Notes: generated by a model from the letters alone, not told the origin. Numbered from the stretch's first letter, positions 14,633-23,046 are shown. The stretch is DNA of 32,917 bases from Chloroflexota bacterium (GCA_018969295.1 JAGWYN010000043.1:1-32917); one strand, 5' to 3'. Translations and numbers: made by a program.

Positions 14633-16099
14633 ATGTTGACATCTTGTTTTCGTCTGCCCCTGATTGCGAGGGGGACCTTTGCAGCCCTGCTGTTTCTGGC
14701 GCTGTTGGGTCTGCCAGCACGGGCCGCCAGCGACGGGCCTGCAGAGCCCCTCTGCCGTTTTGGGGTCAACCACCATGCGGGGGTGGCGCTGAATTCGCTG
14801 CCGCTCGGCGCGTTGAACGCCGGCTATTTTATCGATTATCTGGCGGATACAGCGGACAGTCCCCCTGGCATGCAGCAGCTGCGGATGGTTCGCTTCAACC
14901 AGCCGAACAAAGCAAGCACCGACTATACGACGACCCCCTCGTTGGCAGCTGTGGCAGCCCTTGCCGAGGCCCATCCTGGCGAAATCTGGCTGGCCGGCAA
15001 CGAGCCAGACCGCACGATCTATCAGGACGATATGACGCCGGCCGCCTATGCCCGCGCCTACCATGATCTGTACCAGGCGGTCAAAGGGGCTGATCCGACC
15101 GCAGTGGTGGTGGCGGGCAATATTGTCCAGGCCAGCCCGCTGCGCATGCAGTACCTGGATCTGGTGCTGGCTGCCTACCGTGCCCGTTACGGCAGTGCGA
15201 TGCCGGTCGATGGGTGGGGGATCCATACGTTTGTGCTCAACGAACAACTGGGCCAGTGGGGGGCAGAAATTCCGCGCGGGGTGTCTGCTACGGAAGGATG
15301 GGTGCTGCGCACAGCTGACAACACCGATTTTGGCCGGTTTGTCGAGCAGATCACAGGCTTTCGACAGTGGATGGCCGCCAATGGTTATCGCAATCGCCCG
15401 CTGTACGTCACAGAACATGGGGTATTGATGCCGGATGGCTATGGGTTTGGTCCGTTTTCACCGGCAGAGGTGAGCGCCTACATGACAAAGACCTTCAGCT
15501 ATCTGCTCGAGACCGTCGACGTCAACTGGGGCTATCCTGCCGACAACCAGCGGCTGGTCCAGCACGTCTCCTGGTACAGTGTCAACGACAAGTTCAACCC
15601 GGCCACCTGGAGCGGGTTCAACGGCTACCTGTTTGACCCGGGGTTGGGCAACCAACGCTCGCCGATGGGGGATGCCTACGCTCACTTTACAGCCCAGATG
15701 GTCAGCCAGACTGACCTGCTGGCCGCCGAGCTGAATTTTACCCCGGCAATTCCGCTGACTGGGACACTCCCCATCACAGTGACTGTCCAGGCGGTGGTTG
15801 GCAACAGCGGCAACACGGTTTCTAAAAAGGCGTTCAGCCTGCGTCTCTACCAGGGGGACCCTGCAAACGGCGGACAGCTTTTGGAGGGCGCTCTTTACAC
15901 CGGCACGTTGGCCGGCTGCGGTCAGACTCGAACCTATACCTACACCTGGCGGAATGTGACTCCAGGCAAGTATGACCTCTATGCTGTGGTCGGTGCCGGA
16001 GCGGGGGTGACCGATGTGCAGCCTGCCAACAACCAGCTGCAGAAAACCTTGCGCTTTGCCGAGAAGCTGCTTTTTTTGCCGATCCTCGGGCGACAGTAA
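14633..16099 (+). CDS. Exported glycoside-hydrolase-like protein with CARDB-like domain and LPxxxR tail (paralogue 2)
   Basis: This is a 488-residue protein. The signal peptide ends after LLGLPARA. The catalytic-type barrel shows Glu124 in AGNEPDR and Glu261 in LYVTEHGVL as likely acid/base and nucleophile. Long matches to the preceding gene product, such as the DPTA-V-V, S-P-R-QYLD and RYGS-MPVD segments, show tandem duplication followed by strong divergence. A CARDB-like module occupies roughly residues 365-470 (VQAVVGNSGNTVSKKAFSL, then GKYDLYAVVGAGAGV). The tail is LFLPILGRQ. ATG 14633 is chosen over an open frame from 14597 because the signal peptide then starts correctly and GAAGGAG lies 8-14 nt upstream. 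Likely role: surface or extracellular processing of the cluster's glycan. Substrate unknown. Confidence 0.75.
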   Translation: MLTSCFRLPLIARGTFAALLFLALLGLPARAASDGPAEPLCRFGVNHHAGVALNSLPLGALNAGYFIDYLADTADSPPGMQQLRMVRFNQPNKASTDYTTTPSLAAVAALAEAHPGEIWLAGNEPDRTIYQDDMTPAAYARAYHDLYQAVKGADPTAVVVAGNIVQASPLRMQYLDLVLAAYRARYGSAMPVDGWGIHTFVLNEQLGQWGAEIPRGVSATEGWVLRTADNTDFGRFVEQITGFRQWMAANGYRNRPLYVTEHGVLMPDGYGFGPFSPAEVSAYMTKTFSYLLETVDVNWGYPADNQRLVQHVSWYSVNDKFNPATWSGFNGYLFDPGLGNQRSPMGDAYAHFTAQMVSQTDLLAAELNFTPAIPLTGTLPITVTVQAVVGNSGNTVSKKAFSLRLYQGDPANGGQLLEGALYTGTLAGCGQTRTYTYTWRNVTPGKYDLYAVVGAGAGVTDVQPANNQLQKTLRFAEKLLFLPILGRQ

Positions 16100-16156
16100 A
16101 GGCTGTAGAAGGCGAGAACAGATGGGGACACAGGGCCAGGAGAAGACTGAGGGTGC

Positions 16157-17470
16157 ATGAACACAGGGATGTCGTGGACAGGCTGTAAAAAGCCGTTGAT
16201 CGATGTGGTGGATGTCTGCAAACGGTTTCGTTTGCAGCGAGAAAAACAGCGTTCGATCCAGGACGCCTTTATTCACTTCTGGCGCAGAAGTCAATCTGCT
16301 CCCGAGTATTTCTGGCCCCTGCGCAACCTGTCTCTGCGTGTTTGTGCTGGGGACAGCATCGGTGTGCTGGGCCAGAACGGTTCTGGCAAGAGCACGCTGC
16401 TCAAAGTGATCACCGGCGTTTTGCCTCCGACCTCGGGGCGGGTCGAAATTCATGGGCGGGTGGCTTCTCTGCTCGAACTGGGGGCTGGGTTTCACCCCGA
16501 TCTGACCGGGCGAGAAAATGTCTTTTTGAACGGTTCGATCTATGGAATGGACAGCGCGACGATTCGGCGCAGGCTGGATCAGATTGTCGACTTTGCCGAG
16601 ATCGGTGATTTTATCGACACCCCGGTCAAGCACTACTCCTCGGGCATGTACGTGCGTCTGGGCTTTTCGGTCGCCGTCCATACTGTGCCCGAAGTGCTGA
16701 TCGTCGACGAAGTGCTCACAGTCGGTGACCAGATCTTTCAACAAAAGTGCATGCAGCGGATCCACGAGATGAAAGCCGCTGGGGTTGCCATCATTTTGGT
16801 CTCACACAATCTGGAAGATATCCGGCGGCTGTGCGACCATGCGATCTGGCTGCAGAACGGGGATGTGCGTGCCGCTGGCCCGGCTGCCGAGATCGTGGAC
16901 GACTATCTGGCCTACACCAATGAGCTCTATTACACCAGGCGCCGTGCCGAACAGGCGGCCGAGAACGACCCGGTGGCAGAAGAAACCACGACTGACACCC
17001 GGCGTTGGGGGACGCATCAGGCTGAGATTGTGCAGGTCGAACTTTGCAACGGTCAGGGCCAGCCCGCCGACCGGTTCCACCAGGGCGATCTGCTGTCGGT
17101 GCGCATGCACTATGTCGCCCACGAACGGCTGGTGCAGCCCCGCTTCGGTCTGGCGATTTATCGGCAGGATGGCGCACATGTCAACGGGCCCAATTCGGTG
17201 GGCGAAGGATATCACCTGGAGGCCATTGAAGGCAGCGGGTGGATGGAATACAAAATCGAAGCGCTGCCGCTCAACGCAGGACGCTACGAACTGACGGCAG
17301 CCATCTACGACCGAACTGCATCGGTTGCGATCGATCATCACCACCGAATGTACAGCTTTGAAATCGTGCGTCCGCGAGGCTGGAGCGAAGAGGGTGTGGT
17401 GCATATCCCGGCTACCTGGCAGCACACCGCAGCCGTCGATCTCAGCGACGCCGTGCAGCCAAACCCATGA
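16157..17470 (+). CDS. wzt: Wzt-like ABC ATPase with C-terminal carbohydrate-binding domain
   Basis: The 437-residue protein has an N-terminal ATPase domain. Walker A is GQNGSGKS (72-79), the signature is YSSGMYVRLGFSVA (from Tyr160) in the form typical of Wzt/TagH/RfbE, and Walker B has DE at 184-185 in VLIVDEVLTVGD. After a hinge rich in Arg and Glu (residues 260-285), a second domain of about 140 residues runs to the end (AEIVQVELCNGQGQPADRF, then LNAGRYELTAAIYD). It resembles the Wzt C-terminal domain that recognises the capped end of an O-polysaccharide before export. This implies substrate selection by chain end, so a terminating modification may exist; the methyltransferase at 20118 is one candidate. 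The partner permease is at 9422. The stop overlaps the next start (ATGA). Confidence 0.92.
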   Translation: MNTGMSWTGCKKPLIDVVDVCKRFRLQREKQRSIQDAFIHFWRRSQSAPEYFWPLRNLSLRVCAGDSIGVLGQNGSGKSTLLKVITGVLPPTSGRVEIHGRVASLLELGAGFHPDLTGRENVFLNGSIYGMDSATIRRRLDQIVDFAEIGDFIDTPVKHYSSGMYVRLGFSVAVHTVPEVLIVDEVLTVGDQIFQQKCMQRIHEMKAAGVAIILVSHNLEDIRRLCDHAIWLQNGDVRAAGPAAEIVDDYLAYTNELYYTRRRAEQAAENDPVAEETTTDTRRWGTHQAEIVQVELCNGQGQPADRFHQGDLLSVRMHYVAHERLVQPRFGLAIYRQDGAHVNGPNSVGEGYHLEAIEGSGWMEYKIEALPLNAGRYELTAAIYDRTASVAIDHHHRMYSFEIVRPRGWSEEGVVHIPATWQHTAAVDLSDAVQPNP

Positions 17471-20082
17471 GTCCTGTGCAGGCACCGCCCGCAGCGATCG
17501 CACTCTTCTTGCTGGCAACGGCGCTGTTGTGGGGGGGGGCACTGTGGGGGGGCGTCCCTTGGCTGGGTGGAGGACGGGTGCAGGACTGGCCATTGCGTCT
17601 TTTTCTGGCCACGACAGGGACGGTCATTGTGGTGGGCTGGGCGGCCACGACGCTGGCCTTGGTGGGGCTCTACAGCCTGGCCAGTTTGGCTGTTGTGCTG
17701 CTTGGGTGTGCCGGCCTGCTGGGGTGGGCAGCGAAGGTGCACCCCCCAGCAGGCCGCTGCAGCCGTGGCGGCTGGCACGAGGTCGCCCTGGCGGCTCTGA
17801 TGGTGCTGGGGGCTTTCTTCTACTTGCGGCCGCACGAATATCTGCTGGGTGGAAGCGATGCGGGCAGCTACATCAACACTGCCGCAGCGACTGCGCGCAC
17901 CGGTACCTATCTCCAACGCAACGAGTGGAATCGTTTTTTGGCCAGCCATGCTGCGGTGACACTGCGGCAACAGCCCGACCAGCTGCTGCCCCGCCATTTG
18001 CAGCTGGTCGGCTGGTATTTTGACGACACAGACCCAGCTTTGGTTCGCCCGCAGTTTTTTCCGTTTCATCCGGTGTTGCTCAGCGTGGCCATGGGGGTAG
18101 GCGGAGTTGCCGCCGGCTTCTGGGTGGTTCCAGCGGTGGCAGTGTTGGGGCTGGCAGCGCTCTATTTCTTGGCGCGCCAGCTGTTTGGCCGATCGGTCGC
18201 GCTGACAGCGACTGCGCTGCTGACGCTGACCAGCACTCAGATTTTCTTTGGGCGTTATCCGACCACCGAACCGCTCACGATGTTGTTGTTGTTGACCAGC
18301 TTTCTGGCGTTGCAGGTCGTTTGGGACGAGGATCGGCAGGCTGCGCCGGGCTGGGGCGTGCTCGGCGGTGCGGCACTCGGTGCTGCCTTGCTGACGCGCA
18401 TCGACCTGCCTATAGTGTTGGGCGCGGTGGGGGGGGTGTTGGTGTTGCGCGGCTGGCAGGGACGCTGGTCGCCGGCCTGGGGGGCACTGGCCTGGACCCT
18501 GGCGATTTTTGTCCTCCAACTGCTCTGGGTGGTCTGGGCCTTTACCTGGCCCTACTTTTGGAACACCTACGCGTCGGCCTTTGGGCTGGTGCGCCGGGCT
18601 CCCTGGCTGGTCGGGGGGCTGGTCGGCGTCGGCGTGGTCAGCCTGGCTGTCGCCTTTTTGGGGGGACCCCAGCGGCTGCACAGAGTCCTGGAACGATGCC
18701 AGAGGTCAGCGTCGGTGCGTTGGAGCCTGGCTGCTCTGATCGTGCTGCTCAGCCTGTACGCCTATTTCTTGCGCCCGCTGCTTGAACCGGCGCGCCTGTC
18801 GGTCTCCTGGCCCGCAGGGAATTCTTTCCCGATTCTCAACGGTCAGAACTGGGTGCGGCTGGGGTGGTATCTGACCCCGCTGGGGCTGGGGCTGGCCACC
18901 GGCGGCCTTGCCATGCTGGTGCTCCGCGAGCAGCTGACACGTCTGGCGCTGGTGCTTGGGATCGGCGTTGCCACGACCCTGCTGTATGTCTACAATATCC
19001 TGAACACCCCCTATCATATCTACACAATGCGCCGTTACGTGCCGGTTGTGATCCCGATGCTCTGGATCTTTGCCGCCTATCTGTTGGTGAACCTCTCCGC
19101 CCAGCGCAGACCGGCTCTGGCAGCGGCCCTGCGTTGGGGAGGGATCCTGTTGTTGGCAGGGGGACTGCTCTATCAGGCCCGGTACGTGCTGCCCGCGAGC
19201 GATTACGCCGGTGCCTGGCCACAGCTCCAGCAGCTGCAGCAGCTGCTCGACCCGCAGGCGGTCGTGGTGATCGCCGAGCCGGCCGAGGCGCTTTTTGCGG
19301 ACGCCTTCGGGGCCCCGCTGGGGTCGATCTTTGGCCACCCGGTTGTGACGGTGCGCAGCTCCGCAGCAGACGATGCGAGCCTGCAAGGCCAGACCGTTGA
19401 GTTTTTGGAAGAACTGTTGGCTTTTGCCATGTCGCAAGGGCGCCCGCTGCAGTTGCTGGCGGTCGAGCCGATCCCGCCGCTGGTGCGCGAGCAGCTGGAA
19501 CTGCTGCCGGCGGCCAGCTTTGCCTTCACAACCCAGATGTTGATGAATACCTTCACCGAGTTTCCTGCGGTGACCCAGAGAGTCCACTATGGCATCGAAC
19601 TCTATGATGTGGTGGCACCGGGCACCGGAGAGGCGCGCCAGAGAAGGGTAGAGGTCGATGTCGGTGCGCTGGATGCTGCCTATCTGGACGACGGCTTTTA
19701 TGCCAAGGAGTACATCCCGGGAGCGCCGACGATGCGGTGGACCCAAGGGACCGCTGCGCTGACCTTGCCGCTGCCCCGGCAGACGCCTGCAGCTCGACAA
19801 GCAGTGCTCGAGGTGCGTGCTATGATCTACCGGCCCGCAGCGGTCGATCCAGCCCCGGTCTGGGTCACTCTCGACGGCGAGCCGATAGGTCATTTTGTCC
19901 CGAACGAAGTGTGGAATATCTTTGCCTTTGTCGTCCCCGACGCTATAATTTCGGCAACAGACAGCGTGAAGATTCGTTTCACAACCGACCCGTTTGTTCC
20001 TGCCGAGTTGGGTGTCAACAACGACGCTCGGCAGCTGGGGTTTTTGTTGGATTGGGTTCACTGGACGCCGGCCCCGCCGTAG
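17467..20082 (+). CDS. Large GT-C-type membrane glycosyltransferase with C-terminal soluble domain
   Basis: The 871-residue protein has roughly 12-14 spans in its first 580 residues, then about 290 mostly soluble residues. In the first large loop, LLGGSDAGSYINTAAATA (Asp131) and TGTYLQRNEW resemble the acidic catalytic loop of PMT/ArnT-like GT-C enzymes. FGRYPTTEPLTMLLLLTSF and MRRYVPVVIPMLWIFAAYLLV are further family-like segments. The soluble part begins with YVLPASDYAGAWPQLQQLQQLLD and ends in a beta-rich region (AVLEVRAMIYRPAAVDPAPVWVTLDGEP) that looks like a carbohydrate-binding or jelly-roll fold. The latter reading is uncertain. ATG 17467 lies in the stop of wzt, so translation is coupled. 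The likely job is adding a sugar from a lipid donor on the outer face of the membrane. Confidence 0.78.
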   Translation: MSPVQAPPAAIALFLLATALLWGGALWGGVPWLGGGRVQDWPLRLFLATTGTVIVVGWAATTLALVGLYSLASLAVVLLGCAGLLGWAAKVHPPAGRCSRGGWHEVALAALMVLGAFFYLRPHEYLLGGSDAGSYINTAAATARTGTYLQRNEWNRFLASHAAVTLRQQPDQLLPRHLQLVGWYFDDTDPALVRPQFFPFHPVLLSVAMGVGGVAAGFWVVPAVAVLGLAALYFLARQLFGRSVALTATALLTLTSTQIFFGRYPTTEPLTMLLLLTSFLALQVVWDEDRQAAPGWGVLGGAALGAALLTRIDLPIVLGAVGGVLVLRGWQGRWSPAWGALAWTLAIFVLQLLWVVWAFTWPYFWNTYASAFGLVRRAPWLVGGLVGVGVVSLAVAFLGGPQRLHRVLERCQRSASVRWSLAALIVLLSLYAYFLRPLLEPARLSVSWPAGNSFPILNGQNWVRLGWYLTPLGLGLATGGLAMLVLREQLTRLALVLGIGVATTLLYVYNILNTPYHIYTMRRYVPVVIPMLWIFAAYLLVNLSAQRRPALAAALRWGGILLLAGGLLYQARYVLPASDYAGAWPQLQQLQQLLDPQAVVVIAEPAEALFADAFGAPLGSIFGHPVVTVRSSAADDASLQGQTVEFLEELLAFAMSQGRPLQLLAVEPIPPLVREQLELLPAASFAFTTQMLMNTFTEFPAVTQRVHYGIELYDVVAPGTGEARQRRVEVDVGALDAAYLDDGFYAKEYIPGAPTMRWTQGTAALTLPLPRQTPAARQAVLEVRAMIYRPAAVDPAPVWVTLDGEPIGHFVPNEVWNIFAFVVPDAIISATDSVKIRFTTDPFVPAELGVNNDARQLGFLLDWVHWTPAPP

Positions 20083-20117
20083 AGATGGGCAGGCTTGAAC
20101 TGGGAAGGAAGAACAAG

Positions 20118-20825
20118 ATGTTGGACAAAATTCGCGCACGGGTGTCGGGGTGGCGATCGGCCCGTTCCTCCCCCAATCTGCAGCTACGTGCGTTGCAGGC
20201 CCAGGTCGCGCGCTATGATGTGACGCCGATTGCCGGCCATTTCGATGTGCATTGGCTCGAGCCGGTGGAAAGCGCCCCGGTCTGGATGTCGCGAGCCGAG
20301 CGGCTGCTGATGTTCACGCTGGCTTTTACGCTGCGCCCGCAGCACTACCTGGAGATTGGTACCTTTCAAGGCGGCTCTGCCCTGGTCGTGGCCAGCGCGC
20401 TGGACGCGCTGCAAAGCCCTGGACGGATGTATCTGGTCGACCCCGAACCCAAAATTTCTGCTGAAAACTGGCAGCGGCTCGCGCATCGGGCCGAACGGTT
20501 TGAAGGGTATTCGCCGGCGATTTTGCAGGATGTGGCGGCGCGCGCTGGAGCCCCTTTTGACCTGGTGCTGATCGACGGCGACCACACCTATGCTGGAGCC
20601 AGACGGGATGCGGTCGGGGTTCTGCCCTTCGTGGCTCGGGGAGGGTATGTTCTGTTCCACGACAGTTTTTTCCCGGAAGTGCGTCAGGCGATCGACGAAT
20701 GGATCGACGAACATCCGGGCCGTCTGGTCGATTTTGGCTTGATGACGCGCGAAATTACAGTCCAACAGAGCGAGGATGGCCGCCGTTTGGAGTGGGGGGG
20801 GCTGCGGCTGGTCTATGTGGTCTGA
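20118..20825 (+). CDS. Class I SAM-dependent methyltransferase
   Basis: This is a 235-residue soluble enzyme. YLEIGTFQGGSALVVASAL (Glu79-Ile-Gly81) is motif I, which binds S-adenosylmethionine. MYLVDPEP supplies the acidic residue after the second strand. FDLVLIDGDHTYAGARRDA (Asp153, Asp155, His156) and GGYVLFHDSFFPEV match the Methyltransf_24 group, common in glycan and cephalosporin-hydroxylase-like clusters. ATG 20118 has AAGGAAG a few bases upstream. An in-frame ATG at 20085, just after the previous stop, would add 11 residues. Given its position between a GT-C enzyme and exported proteins, O-methylation of a sugar is likely. Methyl capping of the chain end read by the Wzt C-terminal domain is possible but not shown. 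Confidence 0.85.
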   Translation: MLDKIRARVSGWRSARSSPNLQLRALQAQVARYDVTPIAGHFDVHWLEPVESAPVWMSRAERLLMFTLAFTLRPQHYLEIGTFQGGSALVVASALDALQSPGRMYLVDPEPKISAENWQRLAHRAERFEGYSPAILQDVAARAGAPFDLVLIDGDHTYAGARRDAVGVLPFVARGGYVLFHDSFFPEVRQAIDEWIDEHPGRLVDFGLMTREITVQQSEDGRRLEWGGLRLVYVV

Positions 20826-20852
20826 GTCGATGTGCCGCTGGGCGTCCAGAAG

Positions 20853-20861
20853 TGATACAAT
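20853..20861 (+). promoter_or_regulatory. Extended -10 promoter candidate close to start codon
   Basis: TGA-TACAAT is an extended -10 element that ends 19 nt before the ATG at 20881. The expected start near 20868 would fall inside the AAGGAG ribosome site (20865-20870), so either the leader is very short or this element is not used. No convincing -35 box was seen. Confidence 0.35.
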
Positions 20862-20880
20862 AAAAAGGAGAAGAATTGCA

Positions 20881-23046
20881 ATGGCGGCAACAAGGAGATC
20901 GGTGCGGATGAAAACAATCGTGGCGTTGGTGTCGATCGGGGTGTTGGCGTTGACCCTTCTGTCGCTCTCCAGCAGTTGGATCACTGCCGACGAATTGAGT
21001 CGGACCCTGTACGTAGATAGCGCCCTGGGCAGTGACAGCAGCAACTCCTGTCTGTCGTCTGCCAACCCGTGCCAGACCCTGCAGCAGGCTGTCAACCAGG
21101 CGCAGAGCGGCGACGTACTGCTGGTGGCGGCGGGCACCTACAGCTACCGCGGAACAGACAACCCGTGTGACCGCTACCTCAGCCGCACGCAGGCTGTGGT
21201 TTGCATCATCAACAAGCATTTGACGTTGCGGGGCGGCTATGCCAGCGGCAACTGGTCGGCGGCCAACCCTGCGGCCAACCCTACGGTGATCGACGGGGAG
21301 AACCGTGTCCACGGCGTCTATCTGCTGAGTTCTGACCCCAACAAACCCTCGGAAGCCAGCATCGACATGCAGGGGTTTACTGTGCGGCACGGCTATGTGG
21401 AGGGGGCCACCTCCGGGGATGACATGCAGACCTTTGCTTTCGGCGGTGGGATGCTGACCGACTACGCTGGGGTCAAGCTCTCTGATCTGATCTTTGAAGA
21501 AAATGTTGCGCGCGGCGGCAGCACAGCCCAGAGTTACGGGGGGACTGGCTCGGGGGGCGGCCTGGCGATCCGACAGGCGCCGGAGACTGTACAGCTGGAA
21601 AACCTGGTGTTCCGCAACAACCAGGCGTTGGGGGGAGCGGGCAGTGTACGCGGCGGCTTTGGCATCGGCGGGGGGCTCTACATCTATCATGCGACGGTGG
21701 AGGGCAACGGGCTGGCTTTTTACGAAAACAGGGCGCAGGGTGGCAATGGTGCCGGTGCAGGCCGTTACAACGGTGAGACCGCAGATGGCTTTGGGGGAGC
21801 AGCGACCGTCATGATCGGCAGCAACGTGACCTTGGCCGATGTCGTCGCCGAAGGCAACCGGGCGATCGGCGGCAACGCCGGCGACGAGGCGGGCGGCGGA
21901 TTCGGCGGCGCATTCAAAACTGAGGGGATGCCCTGGCTGTCCGGAGAGGCGACCACGTTCCGCCTGAGCGATGCCAGGCTGACCGGCAACATTGTCCAGG
22001 GAGGGGACGGCCCGCGCGGCGGAATTTCAGCTGGCGGCGGGGTTGAGACCTTCCACACAGAAATTGAAATTCATCGCTCTTTCTTTGTCGGCAACCAGTC
22101 GTTGGGGGGCAATGGCACCGTGAAGCAAGGGCCGGCCGGCGGCGGCGCAATCTATCTGCAGAACATTTTCGACGGCAGCAGCAAGGGGCTGATCAACAAC
22201 TGCGTGATCGTGGGCAACGAGGTGCGTTCGGGCAGCGGCCCGGCGGTCGGCGGCGGCGGCGGTGGAATCTGGCTGCAGGGGATCGAAGCGACAGTCACCC
22301 ACAACACGATCGTCGACAACCAGATGGCCACCCGCCCGCTGCAGGGGGCGGCGGTGCTGGTCATGAGCGACGGTGTCTCGTCTGGGGCAAAACCTGCAAC
22401 ACTGCGCTACAACATTCTGGCCGAACACGCCGAAAGCGGTGTCAGCGCGCTGCATGTGAAGCCTGACAACACCGCCAACCTGGCCCACAACCTCTTCTTT
22501 GCCAACAGCGAAAATACCAACACGTCGCAGGTCGGTACGATCAGCGGCATGGCGACCTCCCTCGTCGCGAATCCGTTCTTCGAGGGCGAATCGGCGGTGT
22601 TGGCAGAGCGTTCCTGGCGAATTGCTGCAGCCTCGCCCGCAGTCAATGGCGCGCTGGGCAGCACAGAAACGGTGGACGTCGAGTCCGGCCCGCGGCAGTC
22701 TGTGCCCGACATCGGTGCCTACGAGTCGCTGCCTTTCTCGGTGCGGGTGGCACCGGTCGCTTCTCAGTCGCTGCAGGTGTTCTGGGGAGCACAGCAAGGA
22801 GTGGATCACTATCTTGTGACGCTGAACTGCCCGGCGTCGGCAAATGCACCCAATGAAATCAGCTGTGATTCGCCGACAGAATACCCTGGTGACACCGCCG
22901 GGTTGCTGCTGACCGGGCTCACCAACGACAACAACTATGGGGTCGATGTCTCTGGCCATGATGCGAGCGGCACCCAAGTGCTGGCCGATGTCGGGGATGC
23001 GACGACGACCGATCGCCTGGTCTTTATGCCGATGCTGGAGCGCTGA
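20881..23046 (+). CDS. Exported right-handed beta-helix protein with fibronectin-like end and LPxxxR-type tail
   Basis: The 721-residue protein has a signal peptide (MKTIVALVSIGVLALTLLSL, cleavage probably before DELSR). The mature start TLYVDSALGSDSSNSC, with NPCQTLQQAVNQAQSGDVLL after it, is typical of DUF1565-like and pectate-lyase-like beta-helix proteins. A long series of Gly- and Asn-rich coils follows (for example LIFEENVARGG, LVFRNNQALGG, VVAEGNRAIGG, VIVGNEVRSGSG). These repeats fit parallel beta-helix rungs, about one every 20-30 residues. Residues from about 618 (VRVAPVASQSLQVFWGAQQG) look like a fibronectin-III-like module. The end is VFMPMLER. Known relatives include lyases, epimerases and adhesins; no catalytic residues can be assigned. 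AAGGAG precedes ATG 20881 by 10 nt. The open frame extends to 20776, overlapping the methyltransferase gene, but the longer N-terminus would hide the signal peptide. Confidence 0.8.
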   Translation: MAATRRSVRMKTIVALVSIGVLALTLLSLSSSWITADELSRTLYVDSALGSDSSNSCLSSANPCQTLQQAVNQAQSGDVLLVAAGTYSYRGTDNPCDRYLSRTQAVVCIINKHLTLRGGYASGNWSAANPAANPTVIDGENRVHGVYLLSSDPNKPSEASIDMQGFTVRHGYVEGATSGDDMQTFAFGGGMLTDYAGVKLSDLIFEENVARGGSTAQSYGGTGSGGGLAIRQAPETVQLENLVFRNNQALGGAGSVRGGFGIGGGLYIYHATVEGNGLAFYENRAQGGNGAGAGRYNGETADGFGGAATVMIGSNVTLADVVAEGNRAIGGNAGDEAGGGFGGAFKTEGMPWLSGEATTFRLSDARLTGNIVQGGDGPRGGISAGGGVETFHTEIEIHRSFFVGNQSLGGNGTVKQGPAGGGAIYLQNIFDGSSKGLINNCVIVGNEVRSGSGPAVGGGGGGIWLQGIEATVTHNTIVDNQMATRPLQGAAVLVMSDGVSSGAKPATLRYNILAEHAESGVSALHVKPDNTANLAHNLFFANSENTNTSQVGTISGMATSLVANPFFEGESAVLAERSWRIAAASPAVNGALGSTETVDVESGPRQSVPDIGAYESLPFSVRVAPVASQSLQVFWGAQQGVDHYLVTLNCPASANAPNEISCDSPTEYPGDTAGLLLTGLTNDNNYGVDVSGHDASGTQVLADVGDATTTDRLVFMPMLER

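Noticed and set aside
19944..19949. TATAAT inside the 3' end of the large GT-C gene as a promoter for the methyltransferase
   Set aside because: The nearest -35-like TTGTCG is only 10 nt upstream, too close, and the site is about 170 nt from the start codon inside a coding region.
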